Of a stretch of DNA of 32,783 nucleotides, positions 1 through 7,978 are shown in pieces. Position 1 is the stretch's first letter, and the number at the start of each line of letters is the position of its first letter. The DNA is taken from NCBI GenBank assembly GCA_963552605.1, contig CAUVKI010000020.1:1-32783 (forward strand), written 5' to 3'. The notes under the pieces are model-generated. The model was not told where the DNA came from. It did not search any database and was given only the letters and a program-made list of their open reading frames with translations. Position numbers and translations under genes: made by a program. The stretch comes from CAUVKI01 sp963552605 (lineage in GTDB: Bacteria; Bacillota; Clostridia; Tissierellales; Peptoniphilaceae).

Positions 1-3
1 GGA

Positions 4-759
4 CTATATACTGCGTGAGGATTCATGTGCGTAGTGGTAAATTAATCGACTATACTTCCCGTGTTTATTTGCTATTTCTCCAAAATGACCGGTTCCATAG
101 CAAAAACCTGTGATATTTCCTTCCTTTTTCAGCATCTCAAGATAAGTTCTGGAATAATTCCGCAAAAAATCCTCATCCGTCCATAATTCAATTCGACTTC
201 CGTTTTCTTCAATAGCAAAACGGACAAAAATTTTTTCTTGTTCTACACTTTTTATTCTCTTACTTTTTTTTGCTAAAAACCCATTTTCATCCAAATTTAC
301 AATGTCCGCATCTATTAAGTCCCCCAACATGCATTCTTTTTTTATATATTCATAAACAATTTTTACATATTTATTTGAAGGATCAACATTTAACCATTTT
401 TCCAAATTTAAAAGATAAGCTTTGTAATATTTCTCATAGGTTTCGTCCGCTTGTTCTTGCGGCAAATAATTTCTCAAATCTCCGCATACATACTTTAAAT
501 TATCAAAAATCATATGTGGTGCCGAACCTCTGGTTCTAGCACCCGATGAGTCTTTTGTTGCCGGTATCATAGTTTTGGAGTCCTCTTTGTTAATTTCTTC
601 TGCCCTCATAAATTCAGATCGAGTATTCAAAACTACTGTGATATGAGCATTTTGTGATATTACAGCCGGAAATTCCAGTCCAATAACGCTCCCCTTTTCC
701 TTTTGAGATTGTGCATCCAAGTAATTGTAAGTTTCGAAAAGAACGCTGAGCCAGCTCAT
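4..759 (-). CDS. cas8c: Type I-C Cascade large subunit Cas8c (Csd1), C-terminally truncated
   Basis: Cas8c is the large subunit of the type I-C Cascade complex and takes part in PAM recognition and Cas3 recruitment. The 251-residue product opens with a Csd1-like start (MSWLSVLFETYNYL) and keeps the N-terminal pattern of the family, including the IP.T..SSGART...PH stretch near residues 66-82 and a CYGTG segment near residue 220. Family members are usually around 550-650 residues. Here similarity stops near residue 235, the last 17 or so residues look unrelated, and a TAG stop lies at 4-6. Neither of the other two frames continues a Cas8c-like sequence. The gene follows cas5 with stop and start adjacent, and AGGAGGTG precedes the ATG. 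Cas7, cas4 and cas1 would be expected beyond the window. It is either truly truncated or joined to foreign sequence at a contig edge. Family assignment is fairly sure; function of this copy is doubtful. Confidence 0.8.
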   Translation of the reverse strand: MSWLSVLFETYNYLDAQSQKEKGSVIGLEFPAVISQNAHITVVLNTRSEFMRAEEINKEDSKTMIPATKDSSGARTRGSAPHMIFDNLKYVCGDLRNYLPQEQADETYEKYYKAYLLNLEKWLNVDPSNKYVKIVYEYIKKECMLGDLIDADIVNLDENGFLAKKSKRIKSVEQEKIFVRFAIEENGSRIELWTDEDFLRNYSRTYLEMLKKEGNITGFCYGTGHFGEIANKHGKYSRLIYHYAHESSRSI

Positions 760-1482
760 TTATTCACCTCCTAAAAATTGGAAATTTTGATGTTCCACAA
801 ATGTTTTTGCCTTCATTTCATAAATCTGCCGACGAAATTTCAGTTCCTTCCTTTCAGGAAATTCTATGATCCCTCTCCTCATTACCGCTTTCCAAAAAGA
901 TACGCTCAAATGATCATAGCTTTCCGAGTCGAATGCCTCGTCCGGATAAATAAAGCTGTGAAACATAAAACCCAAATCCAACTCTTCAATCTCATCATAC
1001 GCCCCTTTTTTTTCTCCGAACACACAAGGCTCAACATAGGCTTGGCACTCGCGCGCACCCAAGAAAATATCCCTTCTTCCTCCTTTTTCCAATGAGCGAT
1101 TGGCAATTGACAGATGCTTGTTAAAATTCCAATCCTGCTTTAAATCCGGTCTTAGTTCATTCCAATCGAACTTTGCAACCACTTCATAGCAAACATCTCT
1201 AAGATAGGTATAGTATGCCAAATCGTTTGAATTCGAAGCATATCGATTCGAAGCATATCGAATTGGACGAACACCTAAGGTTTCAGTTCGAATGCGATTC
1301 ATCACCCGAAACTTTTCAATTTTCCAAATAATCGTCGGTTTCCAATAAATACTCTCCGTAATCCCTTTGAGCGCCTGATAAGTGGGAATGTGATACGAAC
1401 TTTTTTCTCCGCCAACTCTCGTCACCGGATCCGAAAACAACGCCCGATCTCCATAAACTCTAAAAGATATTGTCCTGTCCAT
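760..1482 (-). CDS. cas5c: Type I-C CRISPR-associated protein Cas5c (Cas5d)
   Basis: In type I-C systems, which lack Cas6, Cas5c is the endonuclease that cuts pre-crRNA and then stays on the 5' handle in Cascade. The 240-residue product has the expected length. A Tyr at residue 46 and a Lys-His pair at residues 122-123 match the Tyr/Lys/His catalytic set described for Cas5d of Bacillus halodurans. The RAMP-like N terminus (SFRVYGDRALFSDP) and a glycine-rich segment near residues 134-142 are also present. The start overlaps the end of cas3 by 23 nt and has a strong GGAGGTGAG site. A perfect 15-bp tandem duplication at 1231-1260 repeats RYASN at residues 75-84, in frame. Processing activity looks intact by residue content. 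Confidence 0.93.
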   Translation of the reverse strand: MDRTISFRVYGDRALFSDPVTRVGGEKSSYHIPTYQALKGITESIYWKPTIIWKIEKFRVMNRIRTETLGVRPIRYASNRYASNSNDLAYYTYLRDVCYEVVAKFDWNELRPDLKQDWNFNKHLSIANRSLEKGGRRDIFLGARECQAYVEPCVFGEKKGAYDEIEELDLGFMFHSFIYPDEAFDSESYDHLSVSFWKAVMRRGIIEFPERKELKFRRQIYEMKAKTFVEHQNFQFLGGE

Positions 1483-3886
1483 TCATCTCACCTCCTTCCA
1501 AATTCAATCCCGACTCTCCATAAAACTGAGATTTTAGTGCATAAACAGTCTGATCAAAAAACTCTATCTCAATGAGAGCTCCGCTATCCGACAAATTATT
1601 AAATATATGTTGATAGACACCGATGCTGTAATACGAAGAATTTCTCAGCAGCTTTGCCTTTTCTGCGGGAGACTCGTCGGAATTCAATTTTAGAATCAAC
1701 GTCTCTCCCTCCTCAAAAGGAACCACGATACCGATTGAGTTGTCCTCTATCGCCTGATATCTCGAACCTGCTGCATAAAAGCTCTGTGTAAGAACGGATT
1801 GAAAAGAATCCTTTCTTTTTTCATGACCTTTTTTTCTCTTTATCACATTGGAATTATCGGCAATCATTTGCACAAGATAAAGAACATTTTTTTCAATTTC
1901 CGGTAATGGATAAAGGGTTTCTTTATTCATTTTTTCGTAAAATGCCAAAAAATACTTTTCCAACATCCGCTTTCCGGCAATTCTATTTTCATATGCCCCC
2001 GGTCGATCTCGATAATCATCCAACAATGCGTTCACAATTCCCTGAGAAGTTTGAAGAGAGAACATCTTGGTGATTTTTTCAAGGTCGGAATTCGCATTTA
2101 TAATCCAAAGGCTTGAAAGCGGAAGTTCGTTATTCCGGTTGATCCGTCCTGCAGTTTGAGTGATAACATCAAGTCCTGCCAACGATCGAATGCCTCCCGC
2201 GAAAGAAATATCTACTCCCGCCTCAATTAAGGAGGTGCTTACCAAAATCACTTTTTGCTTTTGCATTAACTTTTGTTTGACCGTGTTCAACACCTTATTA
2301 CGATGCGCCGGACACATATCGTTATTCAGCGCAAAAACCTCAGCCTTCGATCGTTCCCTAAGCTCTTGATAGACTTCGTGAACCGCTTTTCTCGTATTCA
2401 AAACGACCAACAATGAAAGCAGTGATTCACTCTTATCCATAATAAAATTCACGAGCCGAGCTTTGTCATATCCTCCTTTCACACGTTTATCTTCAATTCT
2501 CGTTCGATAAAATTCCGGTTTATCTTCATAAGAAGAAACCAAGTCGGGTTCCTCGCAATAATTCACTTTCGGTAAGTTTGTAGAACAATCTTTTCCTCTG
2601 ATATCCTTCTCAAACGGAGGTTGTGTTGCCGTGCAAAGAATCACCGTACAATGGAAATATTTGCTAAGTGCATTAAGCATCATATTAAACAAACCCGTGC
2701 TCTTCAAAGGAATGGACTGGAACTCGTCGATGATGACCACACTATTTGACAACTGATGCATCCTCCTAACGGATTGTTTTCTTGCAGAAAACATCGTTAA
2801 CAAAAATTGCACCATCGTCGTCAGTATCACCGGAGCCGACCAATTGTCAATCAAATACTTTGCAATCCCAAAATCATAAGAATCATCAACATTATCGGTT
2901 TCCGTCAACCGCACCACATCGGAATAATGGGAAAGGACATAGTGCTCTTCTTCCTCCCCTTGAACAAATATATTTCGATAAAGCTCTGCGTTTTGTTCAA
3001 GGATACTGATATACGGAGCCACATAAAAAATTCTCTTTTTTGAAAAAATCTTAGCATGATGTAGTGCATACCTCATAACTGCAAGAGTTTTTCCTCCTCC
3101 GGTCGGCACATCTAATTTATAAATCCCTTCAGGTCTTACACTTTTTGCCAAACATTCTTCAGAAATTCGTCTGCGAACGATGTCCAACGGTCGATCCGAA
3201 ACAAACCCTCGGAGCTTTTCTTCAATTCTCTCCGTCAACAATTCCCAAGAAAAATCTTTCATTCTATCCGAGTAATTTTTTTCCACATCAGTTGTAAAAG
3301 CGGCTGCATCGCTCCAATCCGCATCAATCGTCATGGAAAGCAGCATACGAATAATCACCCCGATATCAAATACAAGGTAGGAAGAAGATTTCACATCTAA
3401 AGCGGCAATCTCTTTCTTTGCTTTCTCAAAAAGAGCTAAAAAGTCAACGCTCGAATACTCTTTCAAAAATTCTTGCTCATTTTCCGAATACAACGAGGAA
3501 TACTTGCTTTCAAAGGAATCAATTCGAGCCGAGAAAACATCTTTTCCATCCAAATTATAGGCATCGAAGATTCCGTGATGCGCCAAAATCACATACATCG
3601 CTATATTCACCAATATACACTCGTTTAAATCATTAAACATCGGTTTTGCGATTTTTCTTATAAAATGAGCACCGTGAGGAGAATGTGGAACTTTTCCTCC
3701 GCCACCCGTCAACAAGTAGTTTTGCCAAGCCTCGGAATATTTTCCCATATCATGCAAATAGCCAATCAAAGCCGTCGTGTTCTCAAATTCTTTTCCGGCA
3801 TACTCTCTAAGTCGATGAGTCACTCCGTTAATATGATCGCTTAACAACTGTTTCTTCCCATCTTCGTTTTTTCTTGCATATTTCAC
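1460..3886 (-). CDS. cas3: CRISPR-associated helicase/nuclease Cas3 (HD plus SF2 helicase), type I-C
   Basis: Cas3 unwinds and degrades the DNA strand displaced by Cascade. I start it at GTG 3886, giving 808 residues. AAGGATG lies at good spacing and the product opens (M)KYARKNEDGKKQ, as Cas3 proteins usually do just before the HD domain. A longer frame reaching 4054 runs inside cas2 and is unlikely; an ATG at 3940 overlapping cas2 is the other option. The HD nuclease domain shows His18, HD at 45-46 and a later HG.H cluster. The helicase shows Walker A VPTGGGKT near residue 260, a DEFQ box (DEVQ/DEAH position), the TATQPP motif, and motif VI with QTAGRINR. All key motifs are present, so the enzyme looks functional. 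Its 3' end overlaps cas5c. Confidence 0.95.
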   Translation of the reverse strand: MKYARKNEDGKKQLLSDHINGVTHRLREYAGKEFENTTALIGYLHDMGKYSEAWQNYLLTGGGGKVPHSPHGAHFIRKIAKPMFNDLNECILVNIAMYVILAHHGIFDAYNLDGKDVFSARIDSFESKYSSLYSENEQEFLKEYSSVDFLALFEKAKKEIAALDVKSSSYLVFDIGVIIRMLLSMTIDADWSDAAAFTTDVEKNYSDRMKDFSWELLTERIEEKLRGFVSDRPLDIVRRRISEECLAKSVRPEGIYKLDVPTGGGKTLAVMRYALHHAKIFSKKRIFYVAPYISILEQNAELYRNIFVQGEEEEHYVLSHYSDVVRLTETDNVDDSYDFGIAKYLIDNWSAPVILTTMVQFLLTMFSARKQSVRRMHQLSNSVVIIDEFQSIPLKSTGLFNMMLNALSKYFHCTVILCTATQPPFEKDIRGKDCSTNLPKVNYCEEPDLVSSYEDKPEFYRTRIEDKRVKGGYDKARLVNFIMDKSESLLSLLVVLNTRKAVHEVYQELRERSKAEVFALNNDMCPAHRNKVLNTVKQKLMQKQKVILVSTSLIEAGVDISFAGGIRSLAGLDVITQTAGRINRNNELPLSSLWIINANSDLEKITKMFSLQTSQGIVNALLDDYRDRPGAYENRIAGKRMLEKYFLAFYEKMNKETLYPLPEIEKNVLYLVQMIADNSNVIKRKKGHEKRKDSFQSVLTQSFYAAGSRYQAIEDNSIGIVVPFEEGETLILKLNSDESPAEKAKLLRNSSYYSIGVYQHIFNNLSDSGALIEIEFFDQTVYALKSQFYGESGLNLEGGEMNGQDNIF

Positions 3887-3923
3887 TCTTTCACATCCTT
3901 CTTTTCCGTATTCTCCGATACTT

Positions 3924-4217
3924 TCAGAATATAAAGACATCCCGCTCCGGATCAAAACTCGTCTTTTTCCCCACACTTTCAACATGGATCTGCCAATTTT
4001 TGCCCATATGATAATAGCGAATACTGTCTTTCTCAATATCGATGATTTCTTCAAGTTTATGTTTCACTTCGACCATTTCTGCCGGTGTAACAATCAACTC
4101 AAACACCGAATTTTGAACTCGTTGTCCATAATCCTTACACACTCTTGCTACTTTCCTAAGCCTTGATTGTCCCTTAGAATTTTCCGTTGAAACGTCATAA
4201 GTAACCAAAACCATCAT
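3924..4217 (-). CDS. cas2: CRISPR-associated protein Cas2, at the head of the operon
   Basis: Cas2 is the dimeric core of the Cas1-Cas2 integrase that inserts new spacers. The 97-residue product has the ferredoxin-like opening MMVLVTYDVS with the conserved Asp8, followed by RRLRK-like basic residues, the QNSVFE strand and the C-terminal YHMGK segment typical of type I-C Cas2. GGAG sits 9 nt before the first of two tandem ATGs. The gene lies directly upstream of cas3, whereas in type I-C loci it normally ends the cluster next to cas1 and the array. Cas1 and Cas4 are not beside it, so acquisition would need them supplied from outside this window. Confidence 0.93.
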   Translation of the reverse strand: MMVLVTYDVSTENSKGQSRLRKVARVCKDYGQRVQNSVFELIVTPAEMVEVKHKLEEIIDIEKDSIRYYHMGKNWQIHVESVGKKTSFDPERDVFIF

Positions 4218-4353
4218 ACCGAATCACTCCAATTTCTACTTGCATTTTCTCTCGACGCAAAGTTTTCCCTTGGAAACTCGCTTGTTTTTTCATTTTCCTC
4301 CCGGCAGTGTATTTGGTTTGTGACTATTGTTATTGCGTTTGCACTTCGATCGT

Positions 4354-4381
4354 ATTATACACTTTATAATTTGTATTTCAA
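4354..4381 (-). promoter_or_regulatory. Promoter for the cas operon
   Basis: On the minus strand TTGAAA (4381-4376) and TATAAT (4359-4354) are separated by 16 nt, a near-consensus sigma-A promoter pointing at cas2. It would give a leader of about 130 nt. That leader holds a 32-codon frame (4293-4195) with GGGAGG just ahead of its ATG, overlapping the cas2 start; no protein similarity was recognised. Confidence 0.7.
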
Positions 4382-4602
4382 CCCCTTTTTAAAATCTTAT
4401 TATGTTCCTCCAAGATTTATTCCTTCAGACTCTTTAATCGCTTCCTTTCTCCACGCCCAATTACTCTCCGGATTTGTTCGATTTGAAATTAAAATCAATA
4501 TTTCGGTATGCCGGAAATTTGTGCCGCAAGTCGCACAAAAAATTCCGCACTGAAAGTGGAGTTTTTTTGCGGTGTTGAAGTATTGAAATCAAAAAAATTT
4601 TC

Positions 4603-4630
4603 TTGATAAATCATTTTTTTTTGATATGAT
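4603..4630 (+). promoter_or_regulatory. Promoter for panD-panC and the following operon
   Basis: TTGATA (4603-4608) and TATGAT (4625-4630) are spaced by 16 nt and lie 26 nt upstream of the panD start. No other strong promoter was seen before tmk, so the whole run may be transcribed from here. The 4382-4600 stretch between the two divergent promoters shows no gene; only weak inverted repeats were noticed. Confidence 0.65.
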
Positions 4631-4656
4631 TTAAGTGTGTCGGGAGGTGAGATGTT

Positions 4657-5046
4657 ATGAATGTTGAGATGCTGCAAAGTAAAATCCATAGAGCTGTCGT
4701 AACCGAAGCTTCGCTTAATTATGTGGGCAGTATCACGGTAGACAAAAAATTGCTTGAGCTTGCAGGCATATGCGAGTACCAAAAGGTTCAGGTGGTTGAT
4801 GTGGATAACGGAAGTCGTTTTGAAACTTATACCATAGCCGGAGAAGAGGGAAGCGGAATTGTTTGCCTAAACGGTGCGGCGGCAAGATGTTCAGCTGTGG
4901 GAGATAAGATTATAATTATGAGTTATGTGCTGTGTGATATAAACGAAGCTTCTAAGCATAGACCGAAAGTCGTTTTGGTGGATGAAAAAAATTCCCCGAT
5001 TCGGACGGCTAATTACGAAAAGCACGGTAAGCTTGAAGATTTTTAA
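4657..5046 (+). CDS. panD: Aspartate 1-decarboxylase (pyruvoyl-dependent) PanD
   Basis: PanD makes beta-alanine from L-aspartate for pantothenate and coenzyme A synthesis in the cytoplasm. The 129-residue product carries the self-cleavage site Gly24-Ser25 in YVGSITVD; Ser25 becomes the pyruvoyl cofactor. Arg54, Tyr58 and the N72-GAAAR motif sit at the same numbers as in the E. coli enzyme, so the active site is complete. GGAGGTGA ends 6 nt before the ATG. The panC start follows the stop by 13 nt, so the two enzymes whose products meet in pantothenate formation are co-transcribed. No panB or panE is in the window. Confidence 0.96.
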   Translation: MNVEMLQSKIHRAVVTEASLNYVGSITVDKKLLELAGICEYQKVQVVDVDNGSRFETYTIAGEEGSGIVCLNGAAARCSAVGDKIIIMSYVLCDINEASKHRPKVVLVDEKNSPIRTANYEKHGKLEDF

Positions 5047-5059
5047 AAAAGGAGACACT

Positions 5060-5899
5060 ATGGAAATAGCCGGTACAATTTCTGAAATAAGAGAGAAAGT
5101 GAGCGAATGGAAGCAATCTCAAAAAACCATAGGGTTGGTTCCCACTATGGGATACTTGCACAACGGGCACGGGAGTTTGATAAAAAGAGCCGTAAGCGAA
5201 AATGATATTGTAATAGTTTCAAATTTCGTAAATCCCACTCAATTTGCCCCGACCGAAGATTTTGAAAATTACCCGAGAAATTTTGAAGCGGATTGCAAGT
5301 TTTGTGAGGAACTCGGGGTTGATTTGGTCTTTCACCCAAAAGCGGAAGAAATGTATGATAAACCTTATGCTTTTGTGGATATAGAATTATTATCGAAAGG
5401 GCTTTGCGGAAAGAGTCGTCCCACCCATTTCAAAGGTGTTTTGACGGTCGTTTCCAAACTTTTCAATATAAGTAAAGCCGACAGGGCATATTTCGGGAAA
5501 AAAGATGCTCAACAGCTTTTTGTTATCAAAAAAATGGTCAAAGATTTGAATTTTGATATTGATATAATCGGCTGCCCGATAGTGAGGGAGAGTGATGGGC
5601 TTGCGATTTCTTCAAGAAACACCTACCTTGATGTAGAGGAAAGGAAAGCGGCACTATGTCTTTCCAAAGCCGTAAAAGCGGGCGAAGCTCTGGTAAAAAA
5701 AGGCATTTCTTCAAAAGAGCTTATCTTGGCTATGAAAGATGTGATAGAAAAAGAGCCCAAGGCTAAGATTGATTACATTGAGGCGGTTGATTTGGAAACC
5801 TTGCAACCGCTTGAGAAGATTGATGACTCGGTTCTCGTTGCGATGGCTGTATATATCGGAAAGACCCGATTGTTGGACAACTTTATTTACGAGTCCTAA
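5060..5899 (+). CDS. panC: Pantothenate synthetase (pantoate-beta-alanine ligase) PanC
   Basis: PanC joins pantoate to beta-alanine using ATP through a pantoyl-adenylate. The ATG at 5060 is chosen because AGGAG lies just ahead and the product then begins, as in the family, about 27 residues before PTMG; a longer frame from 4982 runs inside panD. The 279-residue protein shows the nucleotidyltransferase signature PTMGYLHNGHGSLI (His34 and His37), VSNFVNPTQF, YFGKKDAQQL and the SSRNTYL segment. The HNGHGSLI variant differs slightly from the common HEGHLSLI but keeps both histidines. It uses beta-alanine made by the adjacent PanD. Confidence 0.96.
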   Translation: MEIAGTISEIREKVSEWKQSQKTIGLVPTMGYLHNGHGSLIKRAVSENDIVIVSNFVNPTQFAPTEDFENYPRNFEADCKFCEELGVDLVFHPKAEEMYDKPYAFVDIELLSKGLCGKSRPTHFKGVLTVVSKLFNISKADRAYFGKKDAQQLFVIKKMVKDLNFDIDIIGCPIVRESDGLAISSRNTYLDVEERKAALCLSKAVKAGEALVKKGISSKELILAMKDVIEKEPKAKIDYIEAVDLETLQPLEKIDDSVLVAMAVYIGKTRLLDNFIYES

Positions 5900-5942
5900 G
5901 TGTATCGAATAAAAAAACGAAAGAGGGAGGATATATGGTTAT

Positions 5943-7358
5943 ATGAATATGCCGATTTTTGATGCTCTTGGTAAGTTGAAAGACGAAAAGAGCGTGTCTT
6001 TTCATATGCCCGGGCATAAGGGAAAAAATACGTTGATAAATTGGGGGGATTATATTCCCGCCATTGATACCACCGAAACATTCGGGATGGATAATCTGCT
6101 TGAACCCAAAGGGATTATTAGGGAAAGTCAGAAGGAAGCGGCAAGAATTTTCGGAGCAAAATATACTCAATACTGCCCCGGAGGCTCCACTGCTTCAATA
6201 TATATTGCGCTTTCCGCCATTACCCGTCCGGGAAATACCGTTATTGTGCAGAGGAATTGCCATAAGTCGGTATATAATTCCATGATTTTAAACAGGTTAA
6301 ATCCGGTCTATATCTATCCGCACTATAACGAAAAGAATGTCGTTCTCACCGGTATAGAATTGGACACTTTGGAGAGTTTGATCTTAAAAAATCCTCATGC
6401 CAAGGTGGTTATCGTAACACATCCAAACTATTACGGGGTGGTTTCGCATTTAGATAAGATTGCCGATATGGTTCACTCGTACGGTAAGCTTCTTATGGTT
6501 GACGAAGCTCACGGACCTCATATGACCTTTTCAAAAAGACTTCCAAAGAGCGCCCTTGAGTGCGGAGCGGATATTGTGGTTCAGAGCGCACATAAAACCT
6601 TACCGAGCTTTACCAGCTCCTCAATGATCCATGTCGGTTCGGACAGGATAGATCTGAATAAACTTATGGATCGTTTCCAGCTCTATATCACTACCTCCCC
6701 GTCATACATATTGACTGCATCGTGTGAAGTTGCGGCGGCATATATGGATACGAACGAAGCAAAAGAGAGGTTGGAGTCAAATATTGATCTGTGCTTGGAA
6801 ACGGCAAAAAAACTTAATGAAATTCCGAAGGTGTCCTGTTTTGTAGGCGATGACACAGATGAAACGATTATGGCTAAGGATAATACGAAACTCCTTTTCA
6901 GAATTGACGGAATGAAAGGGACTACGCTGAAGCGAAAACTCTATACGGATTATAATATTCGGCTTGAGATGACCGACTATTATTATGCTCTGGCTCTTAG
7001 CAGTCTTATGAATGAAAAAGAAGATTATGACAAACTTGTTGAGGCGGTCTATGATCTTTCAAGCAAAAATTATGAGGAGGAAATTGCAGACGTGTCGGTT
7101 GATCTGAACGCACCGACTATCGCTATGCCTATTTCCGACGCATATATGGGAAAAAAGAAAATGGTAAAGCTTAAAGATTCAGTGGGAAATATTGCGGCAT
7201 CTTCCGTTATACCCTACCCTCCCGGAGTTCCTATCATAGTTCCCGGAGAAGTTATGACGGAGGATATACTTGAGAGCATTTTCTTTCTCAAAGAGAATGA
7301 CATCAATTTTGTCGGATTAAACGGAGATGAACAGGATTATATGGTGGTTGTGGAATGA
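5943..7358 (+). CDS. Orn/Lys/Arg decarboxylase family protein (short Gram-positive form)
   Basis: This is a PLP-dependent fold-type I enzyme of the Orn/Lys/Arg decarboxylase family, which makes polyamines such as cadaverine or agmatine; the substrate cannot be read from sequence. The 471-residue length matches the short YaaO/SpeA-like group rather than the 700-residue enterobacterial enzymes. Visible are the N-terminal FHMPGHKGK, DEAHGPH (187-193) and SAHKTLPSFT with Lys218 as the likely PLP Schiff-base lysine. The C-terminal part has PYPPGVPIIVPGE. Its place before tmk matches many Firmicutes. The best ribosome binding site (GGGAGG at 5925) is spaced for a three-codon ATG frame at 5935 whose stop overlaps the real ATG, so initiation may be coupled. 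Confidence 0.9.
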   Translation: MNMPIFDALGKLKDEKSVSFHMPGHKGKNTLINWGDYIPAIDTTETFGMDNLLEPKGIIRESQKEAARIFGAKYTQYCPGGSTASIYIALSAITRPGNTVIVQRNCHKSVYNSMILNRLNPVYIYPHYNEKNVVLTGIELDTLESLILKNPHAKVVIVTHPNYYGVVSHLDKIADMVHSYGKLLMVDEAHGPHMTFSKRLPKSALECGADIVVQSAHKTLPSFTSSSMIHVGSDRIDLNKLMDRFQLYITTSPSYILTASCEVAAAYMDTNEAKERLESNIDLCLETAKKLNEIPKVSCFVGDDTDETIMAKDNTKLLFRIDGMKGTTLKRKLYTDYNIRLEMTDYYYALALSSLMNEKEDYDKLVEAVYDLSSKNYEEEIADVSVDLNAPTIAMPISDAYMGKKKMVKLKDSVGNIAASSVIPYPPGVPIIVPGEVMTEDILESIFFLKENDINFVGLNGDEQDYMVVVE

Positions 7359-7978
7359 GAGGAATTTTTATTGCGTTTGAGGGTGGCGACGGTTCGGGAA
7401 AGACCACCCAACAAAAGCGACTCGTTGAATATTTGAAAGGTTTGAATAAGGAAGTGGTTTCCGTAAGAGAGCCGGGAGGAACCATTTTGGGTGAGAAGAT
7501 AAGGGAGTTGCTTTTATTAAAGCACGAGGAAAAGATGGAGCCTTGGACGGAGGTTTATCTTTATGCGGCGTGCCGTGCGGAGTTGGTTCAAAAAGTCATT
7601 CGTCCTGCGCTTGACGGGGGAAAGATTGTGCTTGCGGACAGATATTTCTTATCCTCTCTGGCATATCAGGGAGTGGGCAGAAATCTCAAGGTTCAAAATG
7701 TGTTTGATATAAATCAATGGGCAATTGATTCGGTTATGCCCAATTTAACCATATTTTTAGATGTGCCTCCGCTGACCGCAACTCTTAGGCGTGCGCAGAC
7801 CGAGCAGGATAGGATTGAGGACGAATCGGCGGAATTTCACAGAAGGGTTTATGAGGCATATAAACAGTTTGAAAGAGATCTTAATCTGCCTATGTTCAGA
7901 GTGGACGGAAAACTTGATGAAGAGAGTATTTTTGAGGAGATAAGAAAGAGGGTTGACAAACTGTTGGAGGGAGCATGA
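7355..7978 (+). CDS. tmk: Thymidylate kinase
   Basis: Tmk phosphorylates dTMP to dTDP for DNA synthesis. The 207-residue product has a P-loop EGGDGSGKTT (residues 9-18), the REPGGT motif and the DRYFLSSLAYQG segment carrying the family DR(Y/H) residues. The length is typical. The ATG overlaps the stop of the decarboxylase (ATGA), so translation is probably coupled, and its own stop overlaps the next start in the same way. The order tmk - PII-like receptor - holB is a common Firmicutes arrangement. Confidence 0.97.
   Translation: MRGIFIAFEGGDGSGKTTQQKRLVEYLKGLNKEVVSVREPGGTILGEKIRELLLLKHEEKMEPWTEVYLYAACRAELVQKVIRPALDGGKIVLADRYFLSSLAYQGVGRNLKVQNVFDINQWAIDSVMPNLTIFLDVPPLTATLRRAQTEQDRIEDESAEFHRRVYEAYKQFERDLNLPMFRVDGKLDEESIFEEIRKRVDKLLEGA

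Noticed and set aside
1..45. Possible CRISPR repeat unit (CTGCG...GTGCGTAGTGGTAAAT) at the left edge
   Set aside because: It only loosely resembles type I-C repeats, lacks the usual GGATTGAAAT end, and occurs once, so no array can be claimed.
3887..4054. Longer cas3 frame starting at 4054
   Set aside because: It lies inside cas2 in another frame and adds residues with no Cas3 similarity; GTG 3886 with a ribosome binding site fits the family start.
4500..4590. Terminator-like inverted repeats before panD
   Set aside because: Stems are only 4-5 bp with mismatches; the T-run alone does not support a terminator.
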